Source: Hydrogenophaga intermedia (lineage in GTDB: Bacteria > Pseudomonadota > Gammaproteobacteria > Burkholderiales > Burkholderiaceae_C). From it: a stretch of DNA of 64,000 bases. The DNA is taken from positions 20,534-84,533 of the forward strand of contig NZ_CCAE010000018.1 of the NCBI RefSeq assembly GCF_000723405.1, read 5' to 3'. Positions 8,398 through 16,782 of the stretch are shown here, piece by piece; positions within the stretch are counted from its first letter, which is position 1; each line of letters opens with the position of its first letter. The notes beneath the pieces were generated by a model. It worked only from the letters and a program-made list of their open reading frames with translations, was not told where the DNA came from and did no database searches. The position numbers and the translations under genes are program-made.

Positions 8398-10382
8398 GTC
8401 TTCGCCCGCAACAACCGCAGCCCGTTGAACACCACCAGCAAACTCGCGCCCATGTCGGCGAACACCGCCATCCACATGGTGGCGCTGTCGAACACCGCCA
8501 GCAGCAGGAAGACCAACTTGATGCCCAGCGCCAGCGCGATGTTCTGCCACAGCACCGCGTGCGTGCACCGCGACAGGCGAATGGTTTCGGGCACCTTGCG
8601 CAGGTCGTCGTTCATCACGATCACGTCGGCCGCTTCCATGGCGGTGTCGTTGCCCGCGCCGCCCATGCCGAAGCCGATGCGGGCCGCGCTGAGCGCGGGG
8701 CCGTCGTTGATGCCATCGCCCACCATGCCCACGTCGCCCTGGGCGCGCAGCGCCTCGATGGCGTCGAGCTTGTCCTGCGGCAGCAGGTTGGCGCGCACCT
8801 CGCCGATGCCGACCTGGGCCGCGATGGCCTGGGCCGTGGCGAGGTTGTCGCCGGTGAGCATGACGGTGGTGATGCCCAGCGCGTTCAGTTCCTCGACGGC
8901 CTGACGGCTCGTGGCCTTGGTGGTGTCGGCCACCGCGAACAGCGCGAGCACGCCCTGATCGCCCGCGAGCAGGGTGACGGTGCGGCCCTCGGCCTCGTGC
9001 TCACGCATCAGTGCTTCCAGCTCGGGCGAGCACTGCTGGCGCTCTTCCATCCAGCGGTGGTTGCCCAGTGCGTAGGCCTGCCCCTCGACCTGCCCGCGCA
9101 CGCCACGGCCGGGCTCGGCGGCGAAGCCGTCGATGGCCGAGGCTGCGGTGTCGAGGCCGGCGGCGATGGCTTTTGAAACGGGGTGGTCCGAGCGCGCCGC
9201 CAGGCCGCGTGCGATGGCCAGCACCCGCTCGGGCGCCGGGGTGCCCGGCAGCACCGCCTGCGCCACCAGCCGCGGCTTGCCTTCGGTCACGGTGCCGGTC
9301 TTGTCCACCGCCAGCACGCGCAGTCGGCGTGCGTCTTCCAGGTACACACCGCCCTTGATGAGGATGCCGCGCCGCGCCGCCGCCGCGAGGCCGCTGACCA
9401 CCGTCACCGGCGTGGAGATCACCAGCGCGCAAGGGCAGGCGATGACGAGCAGCACCAATGCCTTGTACACGGCCGTGAGCCAAGGCCAGCCGAACAGCAG
9501 CGGGCCGAGCAGCGCCACGGCCAGGGCGAAGGCGAACACCGCCGGCGTGTAGACGGCCGCGAAGCGGTCGACGAAGCGCTGCGTGGGCGCGCGTTTGGAC
9601 TGCGCCTGCTCGACCGCGTGGATGATGCGCGCGAGCACGGTGTCGCCCGCGGGCTTGCTCACCTCGAACTCCAGCGCGCCATGCTGATTGATGGTGCCGG
9701 CGAAGACCTCGTCGCCCGGGCCCTTGTCCACGGGGATGCTCTCGCCCGTGATGGGCGACTGGTCGGCCGCGCTGTGGCCAGCGGTGATGCGGCCATCGAG
9801 CGCGAAGCGTTCGCCGGGCTTCACGCGCACGGTCGCGCCGACGGCCACCGCCTTCGCGTCCACCAGCGCCCACTGGCCATTGGCCTGGCGCACCTCGGCC
9901 TGCGGTGGCGACAGGGCCAGCAGGCCCGAGATGGCGTGGCGCGCGCGCTCGACCGAACGCGCCTCGATCAGCTCGGCCAGCGAGTACAGCGCCATCACCA
10001 TGGCTGCCTCGGGCCACTGGCCGATGAGGAAGGCGCCGGTGACGGCAACCGCCATCAGTGCATTGATGTTGAGCTGGCCACGACGCAGCGCGGCGAGGCC
10101 TTGCTGGAACACCTCGGTGCCGGCGAGCGCGATGGCCGCCAGCGCGACGCCCATGCCCGCTACCTTCCAGGGCCAGGTCTCGGGCGCCAGGAAGTGCAGA
10201 CCTTCGGCCACCAGGGCCATGAGCAGCGCCAGGCCCATGCGCACCCAGTCGCGTGCGGTGGCGGGGCCATGGTCATGGCCGTGACCGTCGTCGTGATCGT
10301 GGTCGTGCGCCGCGTCGTCGTGCGGCTGTTGGTGTTTGTGCGGACGGGGGGCGGTGGGGGGCGGGCAGCAGGCCTTGGACAT
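8391..10382 (-). CDS. Heavy-metal translocating P1B-type ATPase (Zn2+/Cd2+/Pb2+ exporter, ZntA/CadA-like)
   Basis: 663 residues. In place of a usual CxxC HMA domain, the N terminus has a CC pair (residues 5-6) and a His/Asp-rich segment (about 15-39), a likely metal-binding tail. Core motifs: TGES 212-215, CPC 316-318 in the membrane channel, DKTGT 360-364 with the phosphorylated Asp, an SDHP motif and GDGINDGP. CPC plus the His-rich tail fits P1B-2 (Zn/Cd/Pb) efflux from the cytoplasm. The ATG at 10382 has AAGGAG 9-10 nt upstream and lies just below a MerR-type promoter; the in-frame extension to 10490 would lie across that promoter and is rejected. Confidence 0.92.
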   Translation of the reverse strand: MSKACCPPPTAPRPHKHQQPHDDAAHDHDHDDGHGHDHGPATARDWVRMGLALLMALVAEGLHFLAPETWPWKVAGMGVALAAIALAGTEVFQQGLAALRRGQLNINALMAVAVTGAFLIGQWPEAAMVMALYSLAELIEARSVERARHAISGLLALSPPQAEVRQANGQWALVDAKAVAVGATVRVKPGERFALDGRITAGHSAADQSPITGESIPVDKGPGDEVFAGTINQHGALEFEVSKPAGDTVLARIIHAVEQAQSKRAPTQRFVDRFAAVYTPAVFAFALAVALLGPLLFGWPWLTAVYKALVLLVIACPCALVISTPVTVVSGLAAAARRGILIKGGVYLEDARRLRVLAVDKTGTVTEGKPRLVAQAVLPGTPAPERVLAIARGLAARSDHPVSKAIAAGLDTAASAIDGFAAEPGRGVRGQVEGQAYALGNHRWMEERQQCSPELEALMREHEAEGRTVTLLAGDQGVLALFAVADTTKATSRQAVEELNALGITTVMLTGDNLATAQAIAAQVGIGEVRANLLPQDKLDAIEALRAQGDVGMVGDGINDGPALSAARIGFGMGGAGNDTAMEAADVIVMNDDLRKVPETIRLSRCTHAVLWQNIALALGIKLVFLLLAVFDSATMWMAVFADMGASLLVVFNGLRLLRAKTQ

Positions 10383-10405
10383 GGCGAAATGTTCTCCTTG
10401 CCTCC

Positions 10406-10436
10406 ATTGCAAGGCCTGTAGCGGGTACGGAGTCAA
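10406..10436 (-). promoter_or_regulatory. MerR-family (ZntR/CadR/PbrR-like) metal-responsive promoter
   Basis: On the minus strand a -35 TTGACT (10436-10431) and a -10-like TGCAAT (10411-10406) are separated by 19 bp, the over-long spacing typical of MerR-activated promoters. The spacer holds an imperfect dyad (CCGTA...TACAGG). The start of transcription would fall about 15-20 bp before the ATPase ATG. No MerR-type gene is adjacent, so the activator would act in trans. Confidence 0.65.
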
Positions 10437-10457
10437 GCCTGCATCGCCAGAAAGGGC

Positions 10458-10479
10458 AAACCCCGCCGAAGCGGGGTTT
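10458..10479 (-). terminator. Hairpin terminator after the flavocytochrome c pair
   Basis: AAACCCCGC-CGAA-GCGGGGTTT is a perfect 9-bp stem with a tetraloop (CGAA on the + strand, TTCG on the minus strand), located 25 bp downstream of the soxF-like stop on the minus strand. The T-run is short (three T). Confidence 0.6.
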
Positions 10480-10503
10480 GATGTAGTCAAGCGCCGAAGC
10501 CGA

Positions 10504-11781
10504 TCAGGCCAGCATGTCGGCCCAGATGTTGCGCGCCCAACCGAAGGCGTAGGCGCCTTCCATCTCGCTGGCCGCGCCGGACAGGCCGCCCGAGCCGGGC
10601 ACCGTGAGCATGGTCTTCTGTGCCGCGTCGTAGCGGTGCACGCTGGCCACGTGCACCACCTCCTTGGCGGTAACGAAGCTGTAGCAGGTGTTGGCGTACA
10701 GCGGGTTCTGCGGCGGCTGCTGGCCCGTCAGCAGCGAGACCACGGCGGCCGCGCAGGTTTTGCCGTGCTGGTTGGCCATGTGGCCCGACTTGGGCATGGC
10801 TGGCGCGATCTGGATGGCGTCGCCGAGCACGTGGATGTTCTTCGCCGCCTTCGATTCGAATGTGAGGAAGTCCACCTCGCACCAGCGCGCGTTGGCCGTG
10901 GCCAGGCCGCTCTTGACGGCGATGGCGCCGGCGCGCATGTCGGGCAGCACGTTGGCCACGCCGGCCTTGAAGTCGTCGTTGAAGTCGAACTTCAGGGTAT
11001 TGGTGGCCGCGTCCACGTCGACCAGCTTGTGTTTGGGCCGGTACTCGATGAGGCCCTTGTAGTGCTCGTCCCAGGCCTTGAGGAACAGGCCCTTCTTGGA
11101 GGTGATGTCGTCGTTGGCGTCGAAGATGATGACCTTGCTCTTGGGCTTGGCCACCTTGAAGTAGCTGGCCACCATGCAGGCGCGTTCGTACGGGCCGGGC
11201 GGGCAGCGGTAGGGCGCCAGGGGGATGGCGATGGCGAAGGTGCCGCCGTCGGGCAGGGCCTTGAGCTGATCGTGCAGCGCGGCGGTCTGCGGGCCGGCTT
11301 TCCAGGCGTGCAGGATCCTGTCTTGCGCACCGGGCTTGGCCAGACCGGGGATGGTGGGCATGAAGTCGATGCCGGGCGAGAGGATGAGCCGGTCGTAGGG
11401 CAGGGTGGCGCCGCTGGCGAGCTTCACCGTGCGCTTGTCGGCGTCGATGCTCTCGACCGTGTCGCGCACCACCTTCACGCCGTGTTTGCGCTGCAACTGG
11501 TCGTAAGAGACGGTGATGTCGGCCAGGGTCTTGTGGCCGCCCACCACCAGGTTGCTCAGCGGGCAGGACACGAAGTTGGCGTTGGGCTCCACCAGCGTCA
11601 CTTCCACGCGGCCCTCGGAGAACAGACGCACGTACTTGGCGGCCGTGGCGCCGCCGTAGCCGCCGCCCACCACCACCACCTTCGGTCCACCGCTGCCGCC
11701 GGTGGCGCAGCCGGCCAGCAGGCCCAGGCCCGCCACCGCCGAGCCGGCGCCCAATGTCTGTACGAATTGACGACGTTTCAT
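10504..11781 (-). CDS. soxF: Flavocytochrome c sulfide dehydrogenase flavoprotein subunit (FccB/SoxF-like)
   Basis: 425 residues. The N terminus has KRRQFVQTL followed by a hydrophobic stretch and LLAGC, consistent with Tat export and/or a lipobox. The FAD-binding Rossmann motif VVVVGGGYGG follows at about residues 35-44. The C-terminal part matches FCSD flavoproteins (NANFVSCPLSNLV with a conserved Cys, HVLGDAIQIAP, the C-terminal FCSD segment NTCYSFVTAKE). Expected to oxidise sulfide or polysulfide in the periplasm and pass electrons to the small cytochrome encoded just upstream (11 bp gap). Divergent from soxCDYZAXB; symbol assigned by context. Confidence 0.88.
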   Translation of the reverse strand: MKRRQFVQTLGAGSAVAGLGLLAGCATGGSGGPKVVVVGGGYGGATAAKYVRLFSEGRVEVTLVEPNANFVSCPLSNLVVGGHKTLADITVSYDQLQRKHGVKVVRDTVESIDADKRTVKLASGATLPYDRLILSPGIDFMPTIPGLAKPGAQDRILHAWKAGPQTAALHDQLKALPDGGTFAIAIPLAPYRCPPGPYERACMVASYFKVAKPKSKVIIFDANDDITSKKGLFLKAWDEHYKGLIEYRPKHKLVDVDAATNTLKFDFNDDFKAGVANVLPDMRAGAIAVKSGLATANARWCEVDFLTFESKAAKNIHVLGDAIQIAPAMPKSGHMANQHGKTCAAAVVSLLTGQQPPQNPLYANTCYSFVTAKEVVHVASVHRYDAAQKTMLTVPGSGGLSGAASEMEGAYAFGWARNIWADMLA

Positions 11782-11792
11782 GGTGCCGCTCC

Positions 11793-12095
11793 TCACTTCT
11801 TCTGGGCCGCGAAGTACGCGGCGATCTGGGCCAGTTGCTCGTCGCTGTAGCCCTTGGACAGCTGGTGCATGATGGTCGCGGGCCGCTGGCCGTTCTTGAA
11901 GGCCAGCAACTGCTGCAGCAGTTCGTCCTTGTTGCGGCCAGCCAGGCCGATCATGCCGGGCTCGGCGCGGCCGTCGGTGCCGTGGCAGTTGGCGCAGGCC
12001 GCGGCCCACACGCGGACCTGGTTGACCTGGGCGTGGGCCCCGGCGCTCAGGGCCAGCAGCGTCGCCGCCGCCAGCCATCTTGTTGTTCTCTGCAT
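11793..12095 (-). CDS. soxE: Class I cytochrome c, partner of the flavocytochrome subunit (SoxE/FccA-like)
   Basis: 100 residues: a cleavable signal peptide ending AGAHAQ, then one haem-binding site CANCH and a Met ligand candidate in the second half (PATIMHQLSKGYSDEQ). The ATG at 12095 is preceded by CGGAGA; the longer frame to 12254 would start before the signal peptide and is rejected. Pairing with an FCSD flavoprotein downstream makes it the electron-accepting haem subunit that feeds the respiratory chain. First gene of the leftward sox transcript. Confidence 0.87.
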   Translation of the reverse strand: MQRTTRWLAAATLLALSAGAHAQVNQVRVWAAACANCHGTDGRAEPGMIGLAGRNKDELLQQLLAFKNGQRPATIMHQLSKGYSDEQLAQIAAYFAAQKK

Positions 12096-12254
12096 CGTCG
12101 TCTCCGATTGCGGGTTGGGATGGAAGCGCACCCAAAACTGTAGCAGCGGGCCTTCCTCGAAAAACAGATATCGGTATGCCTGGGGTGCGGTGCGGCCCTC
12201 TGGCATTGAAGACCAGCCGGTGGGGAAGTGCATCAAGGGTTTACGCTCATCCAA

Positions 12255-12274
12255 ATATCAGCAATTAACGATAT
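12255..12274. promoter_or_regulatory. Dyad in the divergent sox intergenic region (candidate operator)
   Basis: In the 217-bp region between soxE and soxC, ATATC (12255-12259) and GATAT (12270-12274) form an inverted repeat with 10 bp between, in an AT-rich patch unlike the surroundings. A related GATATC lies near 12167. This is where a SoxR-type ArsR repressor would be expected to act on both operons; no regulator gene is in the window. Confidence 0.35.
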
Positions 12275-12312
12275 AGTCGCGCCCCTGAGATTCCTTCTGA
12301 ACGGACCGTGCC

Positions 12313-13659
12313 GTGTCTGACCCACTGCAACACACGATCGGGCGGGTGCTGCCCGCCCCCGAAAACCACCTCGACGCCGAGCGCCTCGAGCAGGCGCGCA
12401 AGGCGCGCCGCAGCTTCATGGGCAAGGCCCTGGCGATGGGCGCGGGCGCCGTGGCCGCGGGCCACGCTTCGCGCGCGCTGGCGAGCGAAGGCGAGGGCGA
12501 CCCCGCCATCCTCAAGATGCCCGAGCACACGCGCGGCCTGGGCCGCCCGGTGGCCGAGAACCCGTACGGCCAACCCAGCAAGTGGGAAGCCAACCTGCAG
12601 CGCCGCCAGAGCCCGGGCCTCACGCGCGTGCCGCAGGCCTCGGTGAGCTTCACGCCGCTGCAGGGCCTGTTCGGCATGATCACGCCCAGTGGCCTGCACT
12701 TCGAGCGCCACCACCAGGGCTGGTGGGACATCGACCCCAGCCAGCACCGCCTGATGGTGCACGGCCTGGTGAAGCGCTCGCGCGTGTTCACCATGGACGA
12801 CCTGATGCGCCTGCCCAGTGTCTCGCGCATCCACTTCATCGAATGCGGCGCCAACTCCGCGCCCGAGTGGGGCAACGTGGCCCTGCCCACGGTGCAGTAC
12901 ACGCACGGCATGGTGAGCTGCTCCGAGTTCACGGGCGTGCGCCTGTCCACGCTGCTGGAGATGTGCGGCGTGGACAAGAAGCTCGGCAAGTTCGTGTTGG
13001 CCGAGGGCGCCGACGGTTCGTCGATGACGCGCACCATCGACATGGAGCGCGCGATGGAGGACTGCATCGTCGCCTGGGCCATGAACGGCGAGATGCTGCG
13101 TCCCGAGAACGGCTACCCGCTGCGCCTGGTGGTGCCGGGCATCCAGGGTGTGAGCTGGGTGAAGTACCTGCGCCGCCTGGAGGTGGGCGACCAGAAGTGG
13201 GCCAGCAAGGACGAGGCGGTGCACTACATCGACCTCATGCCCGACGGCACGCACCGCCAGTACACCGGCATCCAGGAGTGCAAGAGCGTGATCACCACGC
13301 CCTCGGGCGGGCAGATGCTGCTCGACAAGGGCTACTACAACGTGAGCGGTCTGGCCTGGTCGGGCCGCGGGTCCATCAAGCGCGTGGACGTGAGCGTGGA
13401 CGGTGGGCGCAACTGGCGCACCGCGCGCCTGGAAGGCCCGGTGCTGGACAAGGCGCTCACGCGCTTCAACATCGACTGGGTGTGGGACGGCCAACCCGCC
13501 ATCCTGCAGAGCCGCGCGATCGACAGCACCGGCTACGTGCAACCCAAGATCAACCAGCTGCGCGCGGTGCGCGGCACGCGCTCGATCTACCACCAGAACG
13601 CGATCCAGTCGTGGAAGGTGGCGGAGAACGGCGAAGTGTCCAACGTCCAGGTGTATTGA
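12313..13659 (+). CDS. soxC: Sulfane dehydrogenase molybdopterin subunit SoxC
   Basis: 448 residues, GTG start with only a weak SD. A Tat-like n-region (RRSFMGKALAMG, about residues 32-43) leads into the export signal. The sulfite-oxidase-type fold has the Mo-coordinating Cys178 in IHFIECGANSAPEWG and the C-terminal dimerisation domain (residues 330 on). With diheme SoxD it oxidises the outer sulfane sulfur bound to SoxY in the periplasm, extracting six electrons, which allows complete thiosulfate oxidation without stored sulfur. First gene of soxCDYZAXB; stop and soxD start are one base apart. Confidence 0.95.
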   Translation: MSDPLQHTIGRVLPAPENHLDAERLEQARKARRSFMGKALAMGAGAVAAGHASRALASEGEGDPAILKMPEHTRGLGRPVAENPYGQPSKWEANLQRRQSPGLTRVPQASVSFTPLQGLFGMITPSGLHFERHHQGWWDIDPSQHRLMVHGLVKRSRVFTMDDLMRLPSVSRIHFIECGANSAPEWGNVALPTVQYTHGMVSCSEFTGVRLSTLLEMCGVDKKLGKFVLAEGADGSSMTRTIDMERAMEDCIVAWAMNGEMLRPENGYPLRLVVPGIQGVSWVKYLRRLEVGDQKWASKDEAVHYIDLMPDGTHRQYTGIQECKSVITTPSGGQMLLDKGYYNVSGLAWSGRGSIKRVDVSVDGGRNWRTARLEGPVLDKALTRFNIDWVWDGQPAILQSRAIDSTGYVQPKINQLRAVRGTRSIYHQNAIQSWKVAENGEVSNVQVY

Positions 13660-13660
13660 T

Positions 13661-14809
13661 ATGAATCACCCCCGCCGCGCTACGCGCGACCCCCTCAAGG
13701 GGGCAACACCTGCGGCCCGGCAAAGCCGGTTCCGCGGTGTTTCCCGGTTCTGCTTCGGCGTTCTCACACTGACTTTGAGCCAGCTTGCGCTGGCCCAAAG
13801 TCAACCCTGGCACGAGGTCGGCCGCGAAGCCACACCCGCCGAGATCAAGGCCTGGGACATCGACGTGCGCCCCGACTTCAAGGGCCTGCCCAAGGGCGAG
13901 GGCAGCGTCGCGCTGGGTGAGAAGGTCTGGGAGGCGCAGTGCGCGTCCTGCCACGGTTCCTTCGGTGAATCGAACGAGGTGTTCACGCCCATCGTGGGCG
14001 GCACCACGAAGGCCGACATCGAACGTGGCCGCGTGAAGAACCTGGAGCCGGGCAACACCTTCCCGCAGCGCACCACGCTGATGAAGGTGGCCACTGTCTC
14101 CACGCTGTGGGACTACATCAACCGCGCCATGCCCTGGAACGCGCCCAAGACGCTCAAGACCGAAGAGGTCTACGGCGTGCTCGCGTACATCCTGCACCTG
14201 GGCGACATCGTGCCGGCCGACTTCACGCTGTCGGACCAGAACATCGCTGAAGTGCAGAAGCGCATGCCCAACCGCAACGGCATGGTGTTTCACGAGCCGC
14301 TGTGGAAAGCCTCGGGCAAGGGCGACGCGAAAAACGTGGCCTGCATGAAGGACTGCCCCACCGAGGCCCAGGTGCGTTCCTCGCTGCCCGACTTCGCGCG
14401 CGACGCGCACGGCAACATTCAGGAACAGAACCGTGTGGTGGGCCCGGTGCGCGGTGCCGACACCACGAAGCCGCCGCCCAAAGGCCCGGTGGGCAGCGTG
14501 CCCCCGCCCGCGCCGGTGGTGGTGGCCGCCGCCCCGGCGGCCACCCCGGGCGCGGTGGATGTGAAAGCGCTGCTCACCGCCAATGGCTGCACGGCATGCC
14601 ACGGCATCAGCAACAAGATCGTCGGCCCCGGCTTCACCGAGATCCTCGCCAAGCACAAGGGCAAGGCCGATCTGGAGACCTACCTGGCCGGCAAGATCAA
14701 GTCCGGCGGCGGTGGCGTGTACGGTGCCGTCCCCATGCCGCCTCAGCCCCAGCTCAAGGACGCCGAGGCCCTGGCCATCGCGCGCTGGATCGCGGGTGGC
14801 CCGCGTTGA
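13661..14809 (+). CDS. soxD: Sulfane dehydrogenase diheme cytochrome subunit SoxD
   Basis: 382 residues with two haem sites, CASCH (94-98) and CTACH (310-314), separated by a Pro/Ala-rich linker (about 265-300). Electron acceptor of SoxC. The start is unusual: bases 13667-13743, coding for residues 3-27, are a copy of a REP-like palindromic element found twice more in intergenic DNA. The hydrophobic signal core and cleavage site (ALAQ) follow it directly, and no ATG or GTG lies in frame between element and signal core. The element therefore seems to supply an Arg-rich n-region to the signal peptide. Translation is probably coupled to soxC. Confidence 0.93.
   Translation: MNHPRRATRDPLKGATPAARQSRFRGVSRFCFGVLTLTLSQLALAQSQPWHEVGREATPAEIKAWDIDVRPDFKGLPKGEGSVALGEKVWEAQCASCHGSFGESNEVFTPIVGGTTKADIERGRVKNLEPGNTFPQRTTLMKVATVSTLWDYINRAMPWNAPKTLKTEEVYGVLAYILHLGDIVPADFTLSDQNIAEVQKRMPNRNGMVFHEPLWKASGKGDAKNVACMKDCPTEAQVRSSLPDFARDAHGNIQEQNRVVGPVRGADTTKPPPKGPVGSVPPPAPVVVAAAPAATPGAVDVKALLTANGCTACHGISNKIVGPGFTEILAKHKGKADLETYLAGKIKSGGGGVYGAVPMPPQPQLKDAEALAIARWIAGGPR
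13667..13743 (+). repeat. REP-like palindromic element, copy A (inside soxD 5' end)
   Basis: 77 bp with two internal palindromes, CCCCCTCAAGGGGG and CCGGCAAAGCCGG. Nearly identical in order and sequence to copies at 15826-15899 (same strand) and 56794-56871 (opposite strand). This copy is translated. Confidence 0.85.
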
Positions 14810-15012
14810 GCGGCCGCCCCTCGATGCCCATTGGCGTTTACCCCCTGTCCCTATCGTCGAGGAAACATTAGCGTATGAGCATAGACATTCTTGTGGACGC
14901 GCCCACCAGCGCGGGCCCTGATCGCGGGGCATTGCCTGCCCGTGCCCGGGCCTCGCGTCTCGATCGATAAACTCGCCCCCCTCAAGCCCCGAATTTGCAC
15001 AGGAGTTCAAAC

Positions 15013-15468
15013 ATGAACCAGAACCGTCGAGACGCCCTCAAGACCACCGGTGCCTTTGCCACCCTGGTCTCGCTGGGCATCGTTACGCAGAGCCAGGCGA
15101 ACGCCGCGCTCGAACGCTCGAGCTTCGAGGGCAAGACCCTGGCCGACGCGCTCAAGGCCGTGGGCGGCACGCCGGCCAACAGCGACCAGGTCACCGTGGT
15201 CGCCCCCGATATCGCCGAGAACGGCGCCGTGGTGCCCATCGGCGCCTCCAGCAAGCTGCCCAACACCACCGAGATCTTCCTCATCGTCGAGAAGAACCCG
15301 ATGCCGCTGGCCGCCGCCTTCACCATCCCGGCCGGCACGCTGCCCGAGATCTCCACGCGCCTGAAGATGGGCCAGAGCTCCAACGTGATTGCCGTGGTCA
15401 AGGCCGACGGCAAGCTCTACTCCGCGACCAAGGAAACCAAGGTCACCCTGGGCGGCTGCGGCGGTTGA
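15013..15468 (+). CDS. soxY: Sulfur carrier protein SoxY
   Basis: 151 residues. Tat-type signal (NRRDALKTTG) and the diagnostic C-terminal GGCGG arm whose Cys carries the sulfur chain from thiosulfate. Clear SD AGGAG 7-8 nt upstream of the ATG. Works as a heterodimer with SoxZ, encoded 45 bp downstream. A 203-bp gap separates it from soxD; I found no convincing gene in it and no clear promoter, though it is long enough to hold one. Confidence 0.95.
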   Translation: MNQNRRDALKTTGAFATLVSLGIVTQSQANAALERSSFEGKTLADALKAVGGTPANSDQVTVVAPDIAENGAVVPIGASSKLPNTTEIFLIVEKNPMPLAAAFTIPAGTLPEISTRLKMGQSSNVIAVVKADGKLYSATKETKVTLGGCGG

Positions 15469-15513
15469 TCGGCCCGCGTCCCTTTCGAGATTCAACGTAC
15501 ACAGGAGTCCACC

Positions 15514-15825
15514 ATGGCTGATCCGATGCGCATCCGCGCCGCCGTTGCCGACGGCGAAACCACTGTTCGCGTGCTCATGTCGCACATCATGGAACCCGGC
15601 ACCCGCCGCGACGCGGCCGGCGCCCTCATCCCCGGCCACTTCATCACGAACGTCGACTGCACCCACAACGGCAAGACCGTGCTGCAAGGCCAGTTCACTG
15701 GCGCCGTGGCGCAGAACCCTTTCCTGTCCTTCAAGTTCAAGGGCGGCGCCAAGGGCGACAAGATCGTGGTGAAGTGGAGCGACAACAAGGGCGATTCGCG
15801 CACCGACGAAGCAACGGTCGCCTAA
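15514..15825 (+). CDS. soxZ: Sulfur-compound chelating protein SoxZ
   Basis: 103 residues, no signal peptide, typical SoxZ (MADPMRIRA, central HIMEPGTR). It is exported bound to SoxY, which carries the Tat signal, and positions the SoxY cysteine arm. SD AGGAG lies upstream of the ATG. A REP-like element begins directly after the stop codon. Confidence 0.95.
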   Translation: MADPMRIRAAVADGETTVRVLMSHIMEPGTRRDAAGALIPGHFITNVDCTHNGKTVLQGQFTGAVAQNPFLSFKFKGGAKGDKIVVKWSDNKGDSRTDEATVA

Positions 15826-15899
15826 CCCCCTGCCGCGCTTCGCGCGACCCCCCCCCAGGGGGCGCCACCTGCGGCCCGGCAAAGCCGGTTCCGCGGTGG
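15826..15899 (+). repeat. REP-like palindromic element, copy B (soxZ-soxA spacer)
   Basis: Same element as copy A, starting one base after the soxZ stop. The first palindrome is altered: a run of nine or ten C followed by AGGGGG. The second, CCGGCAAAGCCGG, is intact. Within the sox transcript it would form stable hairpins between soxZ and soxA. Confidence 0.8.
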
Positions 15900-15961
15900 C
15901 CTGGATGGACTGCCCCGGCTCACGACGGGTTTCTATAACGAGTAGACGAGGAGATCTCCCC

Positions 15962-16768
15962 ATGAAGCGACCTGTTTCCCGCGCCATTGCCCTTGCGGCG
16001 CTGGTGCTTGGCGCCGCCGCCGCGCACGCGCAGTCGTCCACGGCCGATGGCATCGCCAAGTACCGCGAGATGCTGCAGGACGGCAACCCCGCCGAGCTCT
16101 ACGAAATGAAGGGCGAGGAGCTCTGGAAACAGAAGCGCGGTCCGAAGAACGCTTCGCTGGAGCAATGCGACCTGGGTAAAGGTCCGGGCGTGATCAAGGG
16201 GGCCTTCGTGGAGCTGCCGCGCTACTTCAAGGACACCAACCGCGTGGAGGACCTGGAGGGCCGCATCATCACCTGCATGGAGACGCTGCAGGGCTTCAAC
16301 GGCGACGAGGTCCGCAAGACCCCGTTCCGCCGCGGCGAGATGGCCAACGTGACGGCCATCGCCACCTACGTGGCCACGGCGTCCAAGGGCATGAAGATGA
16401 ACCTGCCGCAATCGCATGCGCAGGAAAAACTCATGTACGAGACGGGCAAGCGCCTGTTCTTCACGCGCGGCGGCACGCACGATTTCTCCTGCGCGTCCTG
16501 CCACGGCTCGGACGACAAGCGCATCCGCTTGCAGGACCTGCCCAACCTCACCAAGAACCCGGGCGACGGTGTGGGCTTCGCGGCTTGGCCAGCCTATCGC
16601 GTGTCCAACGCGCAGATGTGGGGCATGCAACTGCGCCTGAACGACTGCTTCCGCCAGATGCGCTGGCCCGAGCCCAAGTTCGGCAGCGACGCCACCATGG
16701 CGTTGAGCGTCTACATGGGCGTCAACGCCAAAGGCGCCGAGTCCGCCGTGCCCGCGATCAAGCGCTGA
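15962..16768 (+). CDS. soxA: Thiosulfate-binding cytochrome c subunit SoxA
   Basis: 268 residues with a cleavable signal (AAAAHAQ). The N-terminal half keeps the structural cysteines C69 and C105 but no haem motif, so this is a monohaem SoxA. The only CxxCH is CASCH (177-181). C229 in NDCFRQMRWP matches the active-site cysteine persulfide ligand. With SoxX it couples thiosulfate to the SoxY cysteine. Start at 15962 chosen for SD GAGGAG and the signal peptide; 66 bases of in-frame upstream ORF are rejected. Confidence 0.95.
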   Translation: MKRPVSRAIALAALVLGAAAAHAQSSTADGIAKYREMLQDGNPAELYEMKGEELWKQKRGPKNASLEQCDLGKGPGVIKGAFVELPRYFKDTNRVEDLEGRIITCMETLQGFNGDEVRKTPFRRGEMANVTAIATYVATASKGMKMNLPQSHAQEKLMYETGKRLFFTRGGTHDFSCASCHGSDDKRIRLQDLPNLTKNPGDGVGFAAWPAYRVSNAQMWGMQLRLNDCFRQMRWPEPKFGSDATMALSVYMGVNAKGAESAVPAIKR

Positions 16769-16782
16769 AGAGGAGACCCACG

